Origin: Carboxydocella thermautotrophica
GTDB taxonomy: Bacteria > Bacillota > GCA-003054495 > Carboxydocellales > Carboxydocellaceae
Direction: 5' to 3'
Length of the DNA: 64,000 nt
NCBI GenBank assembly: GCA_003054495.1
Contig: CP028514.1
Span: 1,104,501-1,168,500, forward strand
The translations under genes and the position numbers were made by a program. Below, in pieces: positions 34,918-42,565 of this stretch. Every line of letters begins with the position of its first letter. The first letter of the stretch is position 1. The notes below the pieces were generated by a model, which was not told where the DNA came from, did not search any database, and worked only from the letters and a program-made list of their open reading frames with translations.

Positions 34918-35623
34918 TTATGATGGCACTCTGGTTCCCTTGCGGGAAAAGCCAGAGCTGGCAGTACCGGACCAGCAGCTTCTGGACCTGCTCACAGAAC
35001 TGACAGAAAGACAGGAGCAGATTATCGCCATCATTAGCGGCCGGGATTTGCAACAGCTCAAGCAGTTTTTTCCCATCCCTGGTCTCTGTCTGGTCGGTGG
35101 ACATGGTGGGCAAATCCTCTGGCCCGGGGGAGAGGTGGAAAACTGCTTTGATTCTGCAGCCGTCGCAGCGGTGGCAGCCCGCATTGGGGAGATGGCAGAC
35201 AAAATTATGTCCAGGGAATGCGGGTTTTTGCTGGAGTACAAACAAACTGGGGTGGCTGTTCATTACCGGCTGGCACCGCCTCAACTGGCTACAGAGAAAA
35301 TACGTCAGCTGCTCAGCCAGGTCAGACAGTGGCTTCCGGCAGACTGGGAAGTATTATCAGGAAAAAAGGTACTGGAATTCAAACCTGCCTGTACCAGTAA
35401 AGGCAATGCCCTGTTACGCCTGCTTCAGCGCTGGCCCCATTTCTGGCCAGTTTACCTGGGAGATGATGTCACTGATGAATCAGCTTTCCAGGTTCTGGCC
35501 CGGCGGGGTACGGGTATTCTGGTAGCGGACCTGTCCCGGCCAACAGCAGCTCATTTTCGCCTGCGGGATTACCGGGAAGTACGCCAATTATTAAAGACAG
35601 GGATTTCCTGTCTTTTTTGTTGA
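34883..35623 (+). CDS. otsB: Trehalose-6-phosphate phosphatase
   Basis: This HAD phosphatase removes phosphate from trehalose-6-phosphate. The 246-residue protein has the nucleophile motif LLMTDYDGTLVPL, the IAIISGRDL motif, VLEFKPACTSKGNAL with the motif III lysine, and YLGDDVTDESAF as motif IV. ATG at 34883 lies inside otsA and couples translation. Its last codons overlap an intrinsic terminator and the promoter of the next gene. Confidence 0.88.
   Translation: MRSSRKLLLMTDYDGTLVPLREKPELAVPDQQLLDLLTELTERQEQIIAIISGRDLQQLKQFFPIPGLCLVGGHGGQILWPGGEVENCFDSAAVAAVAARIGEMADKIMSRECGFLLEYKQTGVAVHYRLAPPQLATEKIRQLLSQVRQWLPADWEVLSGKKVLEFKPACTSKGNALLRLLQRWPHFWPVYLGDDVTDESAFQVLARRGTGILVADLSRPTAAHFRLRDYREVRQLLKTGISCLFC
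35593..35619 (+). terminator. Terminator inside the 3' end of otsB
   Basis: AAAGACAGG (35593-35601) pairs with CCTGTCTTT (35607-35615) around ATTTC-type loop bases, followed by TTTG. The hairpin lies wholly within the last ten codons of otsB. Confidence 0.75.
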
Positions 35624-35648
35624 CAATTACCCCGGATAGATTTAGACT
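35620..35648 (+). promoter_or_regulatory. Probable promoter of the MFS transporter gene
   Basis: TTGACA (35620-35625) and TAGACT (35643-35648) are 17 bases apart. The -35 overlaps the otsB stop and directly follows the otsB terminator, so the transporter has its own start. Confidence 0.6.
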
Positions 35649-35677
35649 GATATCAAAAGCAATGGGCGGCGATTGCA

Positions 35678-36838
35678 ATGCAGAAAAAAATCCTATTCTT
35701 AACTAGTATCCTTAATTTCTTGTTAAATACGGCTATCCAGGGGTCGGTAATTTTTATCCCTTTGCTGGGTCAAAAGCTGGGAGCTACTGATTTTCAAGTT
35801 GGCCTGATTGGGGCTGCGTATGGTGGCGCTTATCTTGTTGCTTCCCTTGCCTCCGGTCAGCAATCAGACCGCCGTGGCAAATTAATTTTTGTGCGCTGGG
35901 GCCTGTTTTTCAGCACTTTGATGTTTTTGGCCCAGCTACTGGCCCAGCACTATCTGGTCTTGCTGCTGGTTCGGGCCGGGGTAGGGCTGGCTCTGGGAGT
36001 TACCACAGCCGCGCTGGTGGCCTATGCCTTTGAAGCAGGGGCCGATATGGGCAAGTTCAGCTCTTATGGCTCCCTGGGCTGGATTGGCGGAGCTGCAACA
36101 GCGGCGGTATTAAAAAGATTTGAGCTGATTTTTCTTAGCGGAGCCTTTTTTTGTGCCCTGTCCTGGCTCCTCAGCCTGTATCTGCCCCCGGGTGAGCAGC
36201 AAATCGGGAAAAAGGTAGAGAAGGACTCTTCCGGCTGGCTCAAGGTGTTGCGGCGGGAATATAAGGTCTATCTGGCTATTTTTTTACGCCAGCTGGGGGC
36301 GGCGGCGGTCTGGATCATCTTGCCTCTCTATTTCAACTCCCTCGGTTTGTCACCAACCTGGACCGGGATTTTGTGGGGGATTAATTTTACGGTACAATTT
36401 CTGGTAATGCGGCATCTTAATCATTATGATCCTGTCAAAATTTTTGCTTTTGGTCAAATCCTTTCTATTTTCGTTTTTTTAACTTATGGGCTGGTAACGC
36501 GGTTAGAGTTATTGATTCTGGTCCAGATTCTGCTGGGTATAGCCTGGTCAGGCCTGTATGTAGGAGCATTGTTGCTGGTACTCAGCTCCGGGCAGGAAAG
36601 GGGAACAGCCAGTGGCCTGTTCACGGCAACCCTTAACCTCTGCGGCACTCTCGGTCCCTTTCTGGGAGGTCTGGTGGCCCAGTTCTGGGGTTACAGAGGA
36701 GTGATGTTTCTGGCAGCTGCTTTATCAGCTGCTGGCATGCTGGTAGCAGTACCGCAGGCGGTGAAGGGAGAAAAAGAAAGAGAAAGAGTGGGAGATAGGA
36801 ATGAAGGCAAACTTACTGACCTGGCGCGCCGGTTGTAA
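35678..36838 (+). CDS. MFS transporter
   Basis: The 386-residue protein has about twelve membrane segments. The loop 2-3 motif appears as ASLASGQQSDRRGKLIFVRWG, near residue 60, which is the MFS signature region. GVGLALGVTTAALVAYAFEAG is the fifth helix. ATG at 35678 has only a weak GGCGGCGA ribosome site. The 3' end overlaps azlC by 38 bases. The substrate is unknown. Confidence 0.8.
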   Translation: MQKKILFLTSILNFLLNTAIQGSVIFIPLLGQKLGATDFQVGLIGAAYGGAYLVASLASGQQSDRRGKLIFVRWGLFFSTLMFLAQLLAQHYLVLLLVRAGVGLALGVTTAALVAYAFEAGADMGKFSSYGSLGWIGGAATAAVLKRFELIFLSGAFFCALSWLLSLYLPPGEQQIGKKVEKDSSGWLKVLRREYKVYLAIFLRQLGAAAVWIILPLYFNSLGLSPTWTGILWGINFTVQFLVMRHLNHYDPVKIFAFGQILSIFVFLTYGLVTRLELLILVQILLGIAWSGLYVGALLLVLSSGQERGTASGLFTATLNLCGTLGPFLGGLVAQFWGYRGVMFLAAALSAAGMLVAVPQAVKGEKERERVGDRNEGKLTDLARRL

Positions 36839-37520
36839 GGCGGGGCTGGCCATTGCGGTGGGCTATTTTCCGGTGGCGATGGCCTTTGGCCTCATGGCCA
36901 AAGCCATTAATGTCAGCGGCCTGGAAGCAACTCTTTTTTCCCTCCTGGTTTTTGCCGGGGCCAGCCAGTTTATGGCCCTTAACCTGATTAAGGCCGGGGT
37001 TTTTTCCGGAGAAATTATTCTGGCCACCTTGCTGTTGAATTTCCGCCATTTCTTGATGAGTGCGGCCCTTTCTACCCGATTGGAAGATCGCCGGTTCTGG
37101 CGGCTGGCCCTGGTGGCTTTTGGTATCACCGATGAAACCTTTGCCCTGGCTATGACTAGAGAGGGAAAGCTAAATTTTTCCTTTTTGCTGGGATTGGAAG
37201 GGACGGCTTATCTGGCCTGGGTACTGGGTACGGTAACGGGCTATCTGCTGGGAGATGGTTTGCCCCCGGCCTGGCAAAACAGTCTGGCTATTGGTCTTTA
37301 TGCCATGTTTGCGGCCATTTTAGTACCGGAAGGGAAAAAATCTGCTCGCTTGCTGATGGTAGCTGCCCTGGCGGGGCTAATCAATACCGGTCTTTCATAT
37401 CTGGGCAGATTGCCGGGGGGCTGGAATTTGATTATCGCAATGGTGGCAGCGGCAGCCTTTGCTCTGGTAATGGAAAGAGGAAGGGAGGAAGAGAGATGTC
37501 GAGCCACTACCTCTGGTTGA
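36801..37520 (+). CDS. azlC: AzlC-family branched-chain amino acid exporter subunit
   Basis: AzlC and AzlD form an exporter of branched-chain or related amino acids. The 239-residue membrane protein has the conserved GYFPVAMAFGLMA, FAGASQFMALNLI and LNFRHFLMSAAL blocks. ATG at 36801 lies inside the MFS gene. AzlD follows with a 25-base overlap, which confirms the pair. Confidence 0.9.
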   Translation: MKANLLTWRAGCKAGLAIAVGYFPVAMAFGLMAKAINVSGLEATLFSLLVFAGASQFMALNLIKAGVFSGEIILATLLLNFRHFLMSAALSTRLEDRRFWRLALVAFGITDETFALAMTREGKLNFSFLLGLEGTAYLAWVLGTVTGYLLGDGLPPAWQNSLAIGLYAMFAAILVPEGKKSARLLMVAALAGLINTGLSYLGRLPGGWNLIIAMVAAAAFALVMERGREEERCRATTSG

Positions 37521-37798
37521 TTATAGGCATGGCAGCAGTAACTTATTTGCCCCGGCTCTTGCCGCTAACCATCCTGACTGGAATCAGGTTGCCCCTATCT
37601 TTACAACGTTTTTTATCCTATCTACCATATGCTGCCCTTGGGGCCTTGCTGGCACCGGGGGCCTGGCAGGCTATACCCCAGCAACCGGCTGCTGGATTTC
37701 TGGGGGTTTTGGCCGCTGCCATCACTGCCTGGCTGGGAGGAAACCTGATGCTGGCAGTAACGGCGGGAGTGCTCACTACTTTTTTCTTAATTCAGTGA
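37496..37798 (+). CDS. azlD: AzlD-family exporter small subunit
   Basis: The 100-residue protein has four hydrophobic segments and the AzlD-type MAAVTYLPRLLPLTIL and LSYLPYAALGALLAPG blocks. ATG at 37496 follows GGAAGGAGGAAGAG and overlaps azlC. It is the small partner of the exporter. Confidence 0.88.
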   Translation: MSSHYLWLIIGMAAVTYLPRLLPLTILTGIRLPLSLQRFLSYLPYAALGALLAPGAWQAIPQQPAAGFLGVLAAAITAWLGGNLMLAVTAGVLTTFFLIQ

Positions 37799-37871
37799 AG
37801 GATTTTAGTGATTTAAGTCGAACTATGTAGGCAAAACTATGGTTAAGATTGTATAAAAGGCGGTGCTGCGC

Positions 37872-38750
37872 TTGGTCAAAAGCATGACAGGCTACGGCCG
37901 AGGGGAAGGACTGGGAGCTGGCAAAAAATTTACAGTAGAAATGAAATCGGTGAATCATAGATTCTGTGAGGTGGTTGTTCGCTATCCCAGGGGCTGGGCG
38001 GCGATCGAAGATAAAGTCAGGTCGCTGGTCCAGTCAGGAGTGGCCCGGGGCCGGATCGATGTCTTCATCAATATAGAAGATACCGGGGAAGAGGCGAAAG
38101 GGGTAAAAGTTGACAAAGGATTGGCCCTGGCGTATTATAATGCAATGAGAGAGCTGGCTGGGCTTTTGGGGCAGCCTCTGGAATTCGATTGGACCCAGAT
38201 TGCCCGCTGGCCGGATGTAATCACTCTGGACCAGGAGGAAGCGGATCTGGAACAGTTCTGGCCTTATCTGGCCCAGGCTGTAAATATAGCTCTGACCAAT
38301 CTGGTCAGGATGCGGGAACAGGAAGGGGCCAAGCTGGTACAGGATCTGGAAGGAAAGTTCAGTGATTGTGAACACATAACCAATCGCATCAAGGAACGGG
38401 CTCACCTGGTGGTAGAGGAATACCGTCAACGCCTGCAACAGCGGGTGCAGCAACTGCTGGGCGAAGTACCAGTTGATGAAGCCAGATTGGCTATGGAAAT
38501 CGCTTTGCTGGCAGAACGGGCAGCAATTGATGAAGAGCTGGTGCGCTTATTCAGCCATTACCAGGAGGCCCGGTTGTGTTTAAAGGCCCGGGAGCCGGTA
38601 GGGCGCAAACTGGATTTTCTTGTGCAGGAAATGAACAGAGAAGCCAATACCATTGGATCCAAAGCAGGGGATTTAACTATAAGCAAACTGGTAGTTGAAT
38701 TGAAAACCGAGATCGAAAAAATCAGAGAACAGGTGCAAAACCTGGAGTAA
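37872..38750 (+). CDS. YicC/YloC-family endoribonuclease
   Basis: The 292-residue protein begins [13 protein letters not shown] and has [19 protein letters not shown] and a C-terminal DUF1732 region with [19 protein letters not shown], all typical of YicC. E. coli YicC is reported to be an endoribonuclease. TTG at 37872 is preferred to GTG at 37863 because it gives the family's usual N-terminus. It heads the yicC-remA-gmk-rpoZ-coaBC order common in Firmicutes. Confidence 0.88.
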   Translation: MVKSMTGYGRGEGLGAGKKFTVEMKSVNHRFCEVVVRYPRGWAAIEDKVRSLVQSGVARGRIDVFINIEDTGEEAKGVKVDKGLALAYYNAMRELAGLLGQPLEFDWTQIARWPDVITLDQEEADLEQFWPYLAQAVNIALTNLVRMREQEGAKLVQDLEGKFSDCEHITNRIKERAHLVVEEYRQRLQQRVQQLLGEVPVDEARLAMEIALLAERAAIDEELVRLFSHYQEARLCLKAREPVGRKLDFLVQEMNREANTIGSKAGDLTISKLVVELKTEIEKIREQVQNLE

Positions 38751-38763
38751 GGAGGCTGTTGGC

Positions 38764-39057
38764 GTGGAGATTAAACTGGTGAATATCGGTTTTGGTAACA
38801 TTGTCTCTGCCAATCGGATTGTAGCGATTGTCAGTCCGGAATCAGCACCCATCAAGCGGATTATCCAGGAAGCCCGGGATCGGGGCATGCTGATTGATGC
38901 CACTTATGGCCGGCGTACCCGGGCGGTGATCATTACTGACAGTGATCATGTCGTTTTATCAGCAGTACAGCCGGAAACGGTAGCTCATCGGCTGATGGCC
39001 AAGGAGGCCCCGGCAGCCATAGCTGATCTTGAAGATGATGAGACGGAGGAACAATAG
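38764..39057 (+). CDS. remA: RemA-family DNA-binding regulator (DUF370)
   Basis: RemA is an oligomeric DNA-binding protein that activates matrix and osmoprotection genes in Bacillus subtilis. The 97-residue protein has the conserved [26 protein letters not shown]-type core (about residues 7-32) and [20 protein letters not shown]. The start is GTG at 38764 behind GGAGGC. A short acidic tail extends beyond the usual end. Its role in this organism is unknown. Confidence 0.9.
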   Translation: MEIKLVNIGFGNIVSANRIVAIVSPESAPIKRIIQEARDRGMLIDATYGRRTRAVIITDSDHVVLSAVQPETVAHRLMAKEAPAAIADLEDDETEEQ

Positions 39058-39058
39058 G

Positions 39059-39670
39059 ATGACCGGACAGGGCTTGTTACTGGTGATATCCGGTCCATCC
39101 GGTGCCGGAAAGGGCACCGTTTGCCGGGCCCTGATGGCACGACATCCTGAAGTAGCGTATTCGGTTTCGGCTACTACCCGTAAACCGCGGCCGGGAGAGA
39201 TAGACGGGGTTCATTATTATTTTGTCACCAGGGAACGTTTCGAAGAAATGATCGCTGCCGGAGAACTGCTGGAATGGGCCATGGTTTACGAAAGCGGCAA
39301 CTACTATGGAACTCCACGCCAGGCCGTGCTGGATAATCTGGCCGCCGGTAGAGATGTGATTTTGGAAATCGATGTTCAGGGAGCGTTACAGATCAGGGAG
39401 AAGTTTCCTGAAGCTATTTTTATTTTTATCCTTCCTCCGTCAATGGAAGAACTGAAAAAACGCATTACCGGCCGGGGCACGGAGTCGGCGGAAAGTATTT
39501 CGAAACGCCTGGCCTGTGCTGCGACGGAACTAAGTTATGTCAAAAAATATGACTACTGTATTGTCAATGATCTGGTGGAAAAAGCTGTAGAAAAACTGGA
39601 AGCCATTATCATAGCGGAAAAATGCCGCGTACAACGCTTGACCTTACCGACTGGAGGTGGAGAATCATGA
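39059..39670 (+). CDS. gmk: Guanylate kinase
   Basis: Gmk phosphorylates GMP to GDP. The 203-residue protein has the P-loop VISGPSGAGKGTV, the GMP-binding SVSATTRKPRPGEIDGVHYYFV, and EIDVQGALQIRE. ATG at 39059 lies 2 bases after remA, behind GGAGGA. It overlaps rpoZ by 4 bases. Confidence 0.96.
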   Translation: MTGQGLLLVISGPSGAGKGTVCRALMARHPEVAYSVSATTRKPRPGEIDGVHYYFVTRERFEEMIAAGELLEWAMVYESGNYYGTPRQAVLDNLAAGRDVILEIDVQGALQIREKFPEAIFIFILPPSMEELKKRITGRGTESAESISKRLACAATELSYVKKYDYCIVNDLVEKAVEKLEAIIIAEKCRVQRLTLPTGGGES

Positions 39671-39861
39671 ATAAACCTTCGCTGGATATTCTGCTGAAAA
39701 AGGTGGATAGCCGTTACACCCTGGTGGTAGCTGCAGCCAAACGGGCCCGTATGCTGACCAACCCGGAGAGCTCTGCTGGCACCAAGCCTGTTTCCAGAGC
39801 ACTGGAGGAAATTGCAGCCGATAGGTTACAATATGAACGGACCAAGAGTGGGATCAAGTAA
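39667..39861 (+). CDS. rpoZ: RNA polymerase omega subunit
   Basis: The 64-residue protein supports RNA polymerase assembly. It begins MNKPSLDILLKKVDSRYTLVVAAAKRAR-like (about residues 1-28) and ends with VSRALEEIAADRLQYER, both standard for omega. The start ATG overlaps the gmk stop as ATGA, and its own stop overlaps coaBC as TAATG, so the three genes are tightly coupled. Confidence 0.94.
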   Translation: MNKPSLDILLKKVDSRYTLVVAAAKRARMLTNPESSAGTKPVSRALEEIAADRLQYERTKSGIK

Positions 39862-41078
39862 TGTGGCAGGGGAAAAGAATAATTGTCGGCATCACTGGCG
39901 GGATCGCAGCCTATAAGGCGGCGGACCTGGTCAGCCAGTTAGTGAAAGCAGGAGCTGAAGTCAGGGTTATTATGACCCCTTCAGCTCAAAAATTTATTAC
40001 ACCCCTGACCTTGCAGACCCTGTCCCGGCAGCCGGTGGGGTTGGATATGTTTGCTGAGCCAAAAGCCTGGGAAGTGCAGCATATCGCCTGGGCGGACTGG
40101 GCCCAGCTGGTGATTGTGGCACCAGCTACGGCCAATACCATTGGCAAGCTGGCCCATGGCCTGGCTGATAACCTGCTGACAGCGGTGCTGATGGCAACCA
40201 GGGCCCCCATTTTGCTGGCACCGGCCATGAATGTCCACATGTGGGAAAATCCGCTGGTTCAGGCTAATCTAAAAAAGCTGCAGGCAGTTGGGGTACGAAT
40301 TGTTGAACCGGAAAGTGGTCGCCTGGCCTGTGGCTATGAAGGTAAAGGCCGGATGGCAGCGGTAAATACCATCCTCGAGGCGGCAGCCTTGATTTGCTGG
40401 GACCTGGATGGCAAAAGAGACCTGACCGGGCGCAAAGTCCTGATTACCGCCGGTGGCACCAGGGAACCGCTGGATCCCGTTCGCTTTATCGCCAATCGCA
40501 GTTCCGGCAAAATGGGTTACGCTCTGGCTACAGAGGCGGTCAGGCGGGGGGGCCAGGTAGTTCTGGTTTCGGGACCGGTGGAGCTGGCTCCTCCTCCTGG
40601 ACTGGCGGAATTCATCCGGGTGGAGCGGGCAGAAGAGATGGCTGAGGCCGTATTAAGTCGAGCCCCGGAGATGGATGTAATTATCAAGGCCGCTGCAGTA
40701 GCCGATTTTCGTCCGGTCCAGGTAGCAGAGCAGAAAGTGAAAAAGGGGGACGGGGACTGGGTACTGCATTTGCAGAAAAACCCCGATATTCTGGCCATAC
40801 TGGGAGCCCGGAAACGGCCAGGACAGGTGCTGGTGGGTTTTGCTGCCGAAACCCATGATTTGCTGGCCAATGGAGCGGAAAAAGCACGGCGAAAAGGGGC
40901 GGATTTTATAGTTGCAAATGATGTCAGTCGCCCGGGCAGTGGCTTTGGCAGTGATACCAATGAGGTAACTTTTATTTTTCCCGATGGCGCAACCATTTCC
41001 TGGCCTTTATTAAGTAAACAGGAAGTAGCAACCCGGATTTTTGATCAGATAGTTCAGCTCCTGGGAGAGGAGGAATAG
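39861..41078 (+). CDS. coaBC: Bifunctional phosphopantothenoylcysteine synthetase/decarboxylase
   Basis: CoaBC carries out two steps of coenzyme A synthesis. The 405-residue protein has the N-terminal flavodoxin-like CoaC domain (GITGGIAAYKAADLV, HIAWADW with the catalytic His, APAMNVHMW) and a C-terminal CoaB domain (VLITAGGTREPLDPVRFI, AAAVADFRP, KNPDIL). Length and domain order are normal. Confidence 0.96.
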   Translation: MWQGKRIIVGITGGIAAYKAADLVSQLVKAGAEVRVIMTPSAQKFITPLTLQTLSRQPVGLDMFAEPKAWEVQHIAWADWAQLVIVAPATANTIGKLAHGLADNLLTAVLMATRAPILLAPAMNVHMWENPLVQANLKKLQAVGVRIVEPESGRLACGYEGKGRMAAVNTILEAAALICWDLDGKRDLTGRKVLITAGGTREPLDPVRFIANRSSGKMGYALATEAVRRGGQVVLVSGPVELAPPPGLAEFIRVERAEEMAEAVLSRAPEMDVIIKAAAVADFRPVQVAEQKVKKGDGDWVLHLQKNPDILAILGARKRPGQVLVGFAAETHDLLANGAEKARRKGADFIVANDVSRPGSGFGSDTNEVTFIFPDGATISWPLLSKQEVATRIFDQIVQLLGEEE

Positions 41079-41081
41079 AGA

Positions 41082-42215
41082 ATGGCAAAAAGGTTATTTA
41101 CTTCCGAGTCAGTGACCGAAGGACATCCTGATAAAATGGCTGACCAGATTTCTGATGCCATTCTGGATAGCATTCTAGCCCGGGACCCGGACGCCAGGGT
41201 GGCCTGTGAGACCATGGTGACCACCGGGCTGGTCCTGGTGATGGGTGAAATCACTACCGAGTGCTATGTTGATATCCCAAAGATCGTTCGGGAAACCATT
41301 AAAGATATTGGCTATACCAGGGCCAAGTTTGGTTTTGATGGGGATACCTGTGCTGTTCTCACAGCTATTGATGAACAATCGCCGGACATTGCCCTGGGGG
41401 TTGATCCCGGTGGGGCCGGGGATCAGGGGATGATGTTCGGTTATGCCTGTGATGAGACTCCGGAACTGCTGCCTGCCCCCATTGCCCTCGCCCACCGGCT
41501 GGCACGGCGTTTGGCCCTGGTACGCAAGGAGCGGCTGGTACCCTATCTCAGACCGGATGGCAAGACCCAGGTAACAGTGGAATATGATAATGATGAAGTA
41601 GTTAGAATTGATACCATAGTGGTTTCAGCTCAACACAAGCCCTCCATATCCCAGGAAACCATCCGGGAGGATATTATCCAGCAGGTTATTCGTCCGGCGA
41701 TTCCCCCCCATCTGCTGGCTGATACCAGGATACTGGTCAATCCTACTGGCCGCTTTGTGGTAGGTGGGCCCCAGGGGGATTGTGGCCTGACGGGAAGAAA
41801 AATTATTGTTGACACCTATGGGGGAATGGCCCGGCACGGAGGTGGAGCTTTCTCCGGCAAGGATCCGACCAAGGTGGATCGCTCCGCTGCCTATTATGCC
41901 CGCTATGTGGCCAAAAATATTGTCGCAGCAGGACTGGCCCGGCGTTGTGAGGTACAAGTAGCCTATGCTATTGGCAGAGCCGAGCCTGTGGCTATAGATA
42001 TAAATACTTTTGGTACCGGGCGAGTTGCAGAAGCAGAGCTAGTTGCTGCTGTTAAAAAAGTCTTTGATTTCCGGCCCGCAAAAATTATTCAGGAATTAAA
42101 TTTGCGTCGGCCTATTTATAAGCAGCTGGCTGCTTATGGTCACTTTGGACGCCTGGATTTGGACTTGCCCTGGGAAAAAACAGATAAAAAAGATTTGCTG
42201 CTTTCCCTGTTTTAA
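41082..42215 (+). CDS. metK: S-adenosylmethionine synthetase
   Basis: MetK makes SAM from methionine and ATP. The 377-residue protein has [32 protein letters not shown], and the P-loop-like [19 protein letters not shown]. It is slightly shorter than many family members, but every motif is present. ATG at 41082 follows GAGAGGAGG. No SAM riboswitch precedes it here, unlike metN; it appears to be read from the yicC-coaBC unit. Confidence 0.95.
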   Translation: MAKRLFTSESVTEGHPDKMADQISDAILDSILARDPDARVACETMVTTGLVLVMGEITTECYVDIPKIVRETIKDIGYTRAKFGFDGDTCAVLTAIDEQSPDIALGVDPGGAGDQGMMFGYACDETPELLPAPIALAHRLARRLALVRKERLVPYLRPDGKTQVTVEYDNDEVVRIDTIVVSAQHKPSISQETIREDIIQQVIRPAIPPHLLADTRILVNPTGRFVVGGPQGDCGLTGRKIIVDTYGGMARHGGGAFSGKDPTKVDRSAAYYARYVAKNIVAAGLARRCEVQVAYAIGRAEPVAIDINTFGTGRVAEAELVAAVKKVFDFRPAKIIQELNLRRPIYKQLAAYGHFGRLDLDLPWEKTDKKDLLLSLF

Positions 42216-42312
42216 TGCAGGATTTTGTCACTTTATGTCGAAAAGTAAATTTGATAGATAGATAAGTGCTTGTGATAACTTGTTGGGGGCATATCCGGGG
42301 AAGGTGATAGAC

Positions 42313-42477
42313 ATGCTATGGATTTTGGCGGGGGCAGCAGGACTTATCCTGGTCATTATCGTTATCTGGTTACTGCGCTCCATGGATCAACAGTTGCAGG
42401 AAGTCAAAAATAGTTTAGATGAATGCTTGGAAAGAGTCCAGGAGGACAAAAGGCCGCGACTATCCGAGCGGTCATGA
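42313..42477 (+). CDS. Small single-span membrane protein
   Basis: The 54-residue ORF begins MLWILAGAAGLILVIIVIWLLR, a single membrane helix, followed by a charged amphipathic tail (SMDQQLQEVKNSLDECLERVQEDKRPR). ATG at 42313 follows GGGAAGGTG at good spacing. A terminator follows directly. I do not recognise a family. The compact gene with its own ribosome site and terminator suggests it is real. Confidence 0.55.
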   Translation: MLWILAGAAGLILVIIVIWLLRSMDQQLQEVKNSLDECLERVQEDKRPRLSERS

Positions 42478-42481
42478 GCAA

Positions 42482-42508
42482 GCCAGGAAATCTCCTGGTT
42501 TTTTCTTT
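42482..42508 (+). terminator. Terminator after the small membrane protein gene
   Basis: CCAGGA pairs with TCCTGG around AATC-type loop bases, followed by TTTTTTC. It separates the metK-side unit from priA. A TATAAT at 42524-42529 just after it may be the priA -10, but the -35 is poor. Confidence 0.8.
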
Positions 42509-42565
42509 ATCGGTCGGATATGATATAATACAACTGGAAACGAGAGTCCGGAGAGAGGGCGAAAA

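Noticed and set aside
33463-35623. Glucosylglycerol-phosphate synthase and phosphatase instead of OtsAB
   Set aside because: GT20 motifs fit both, but the HAD partner resembles trehalose phosphatase; kept as a minor alternative.
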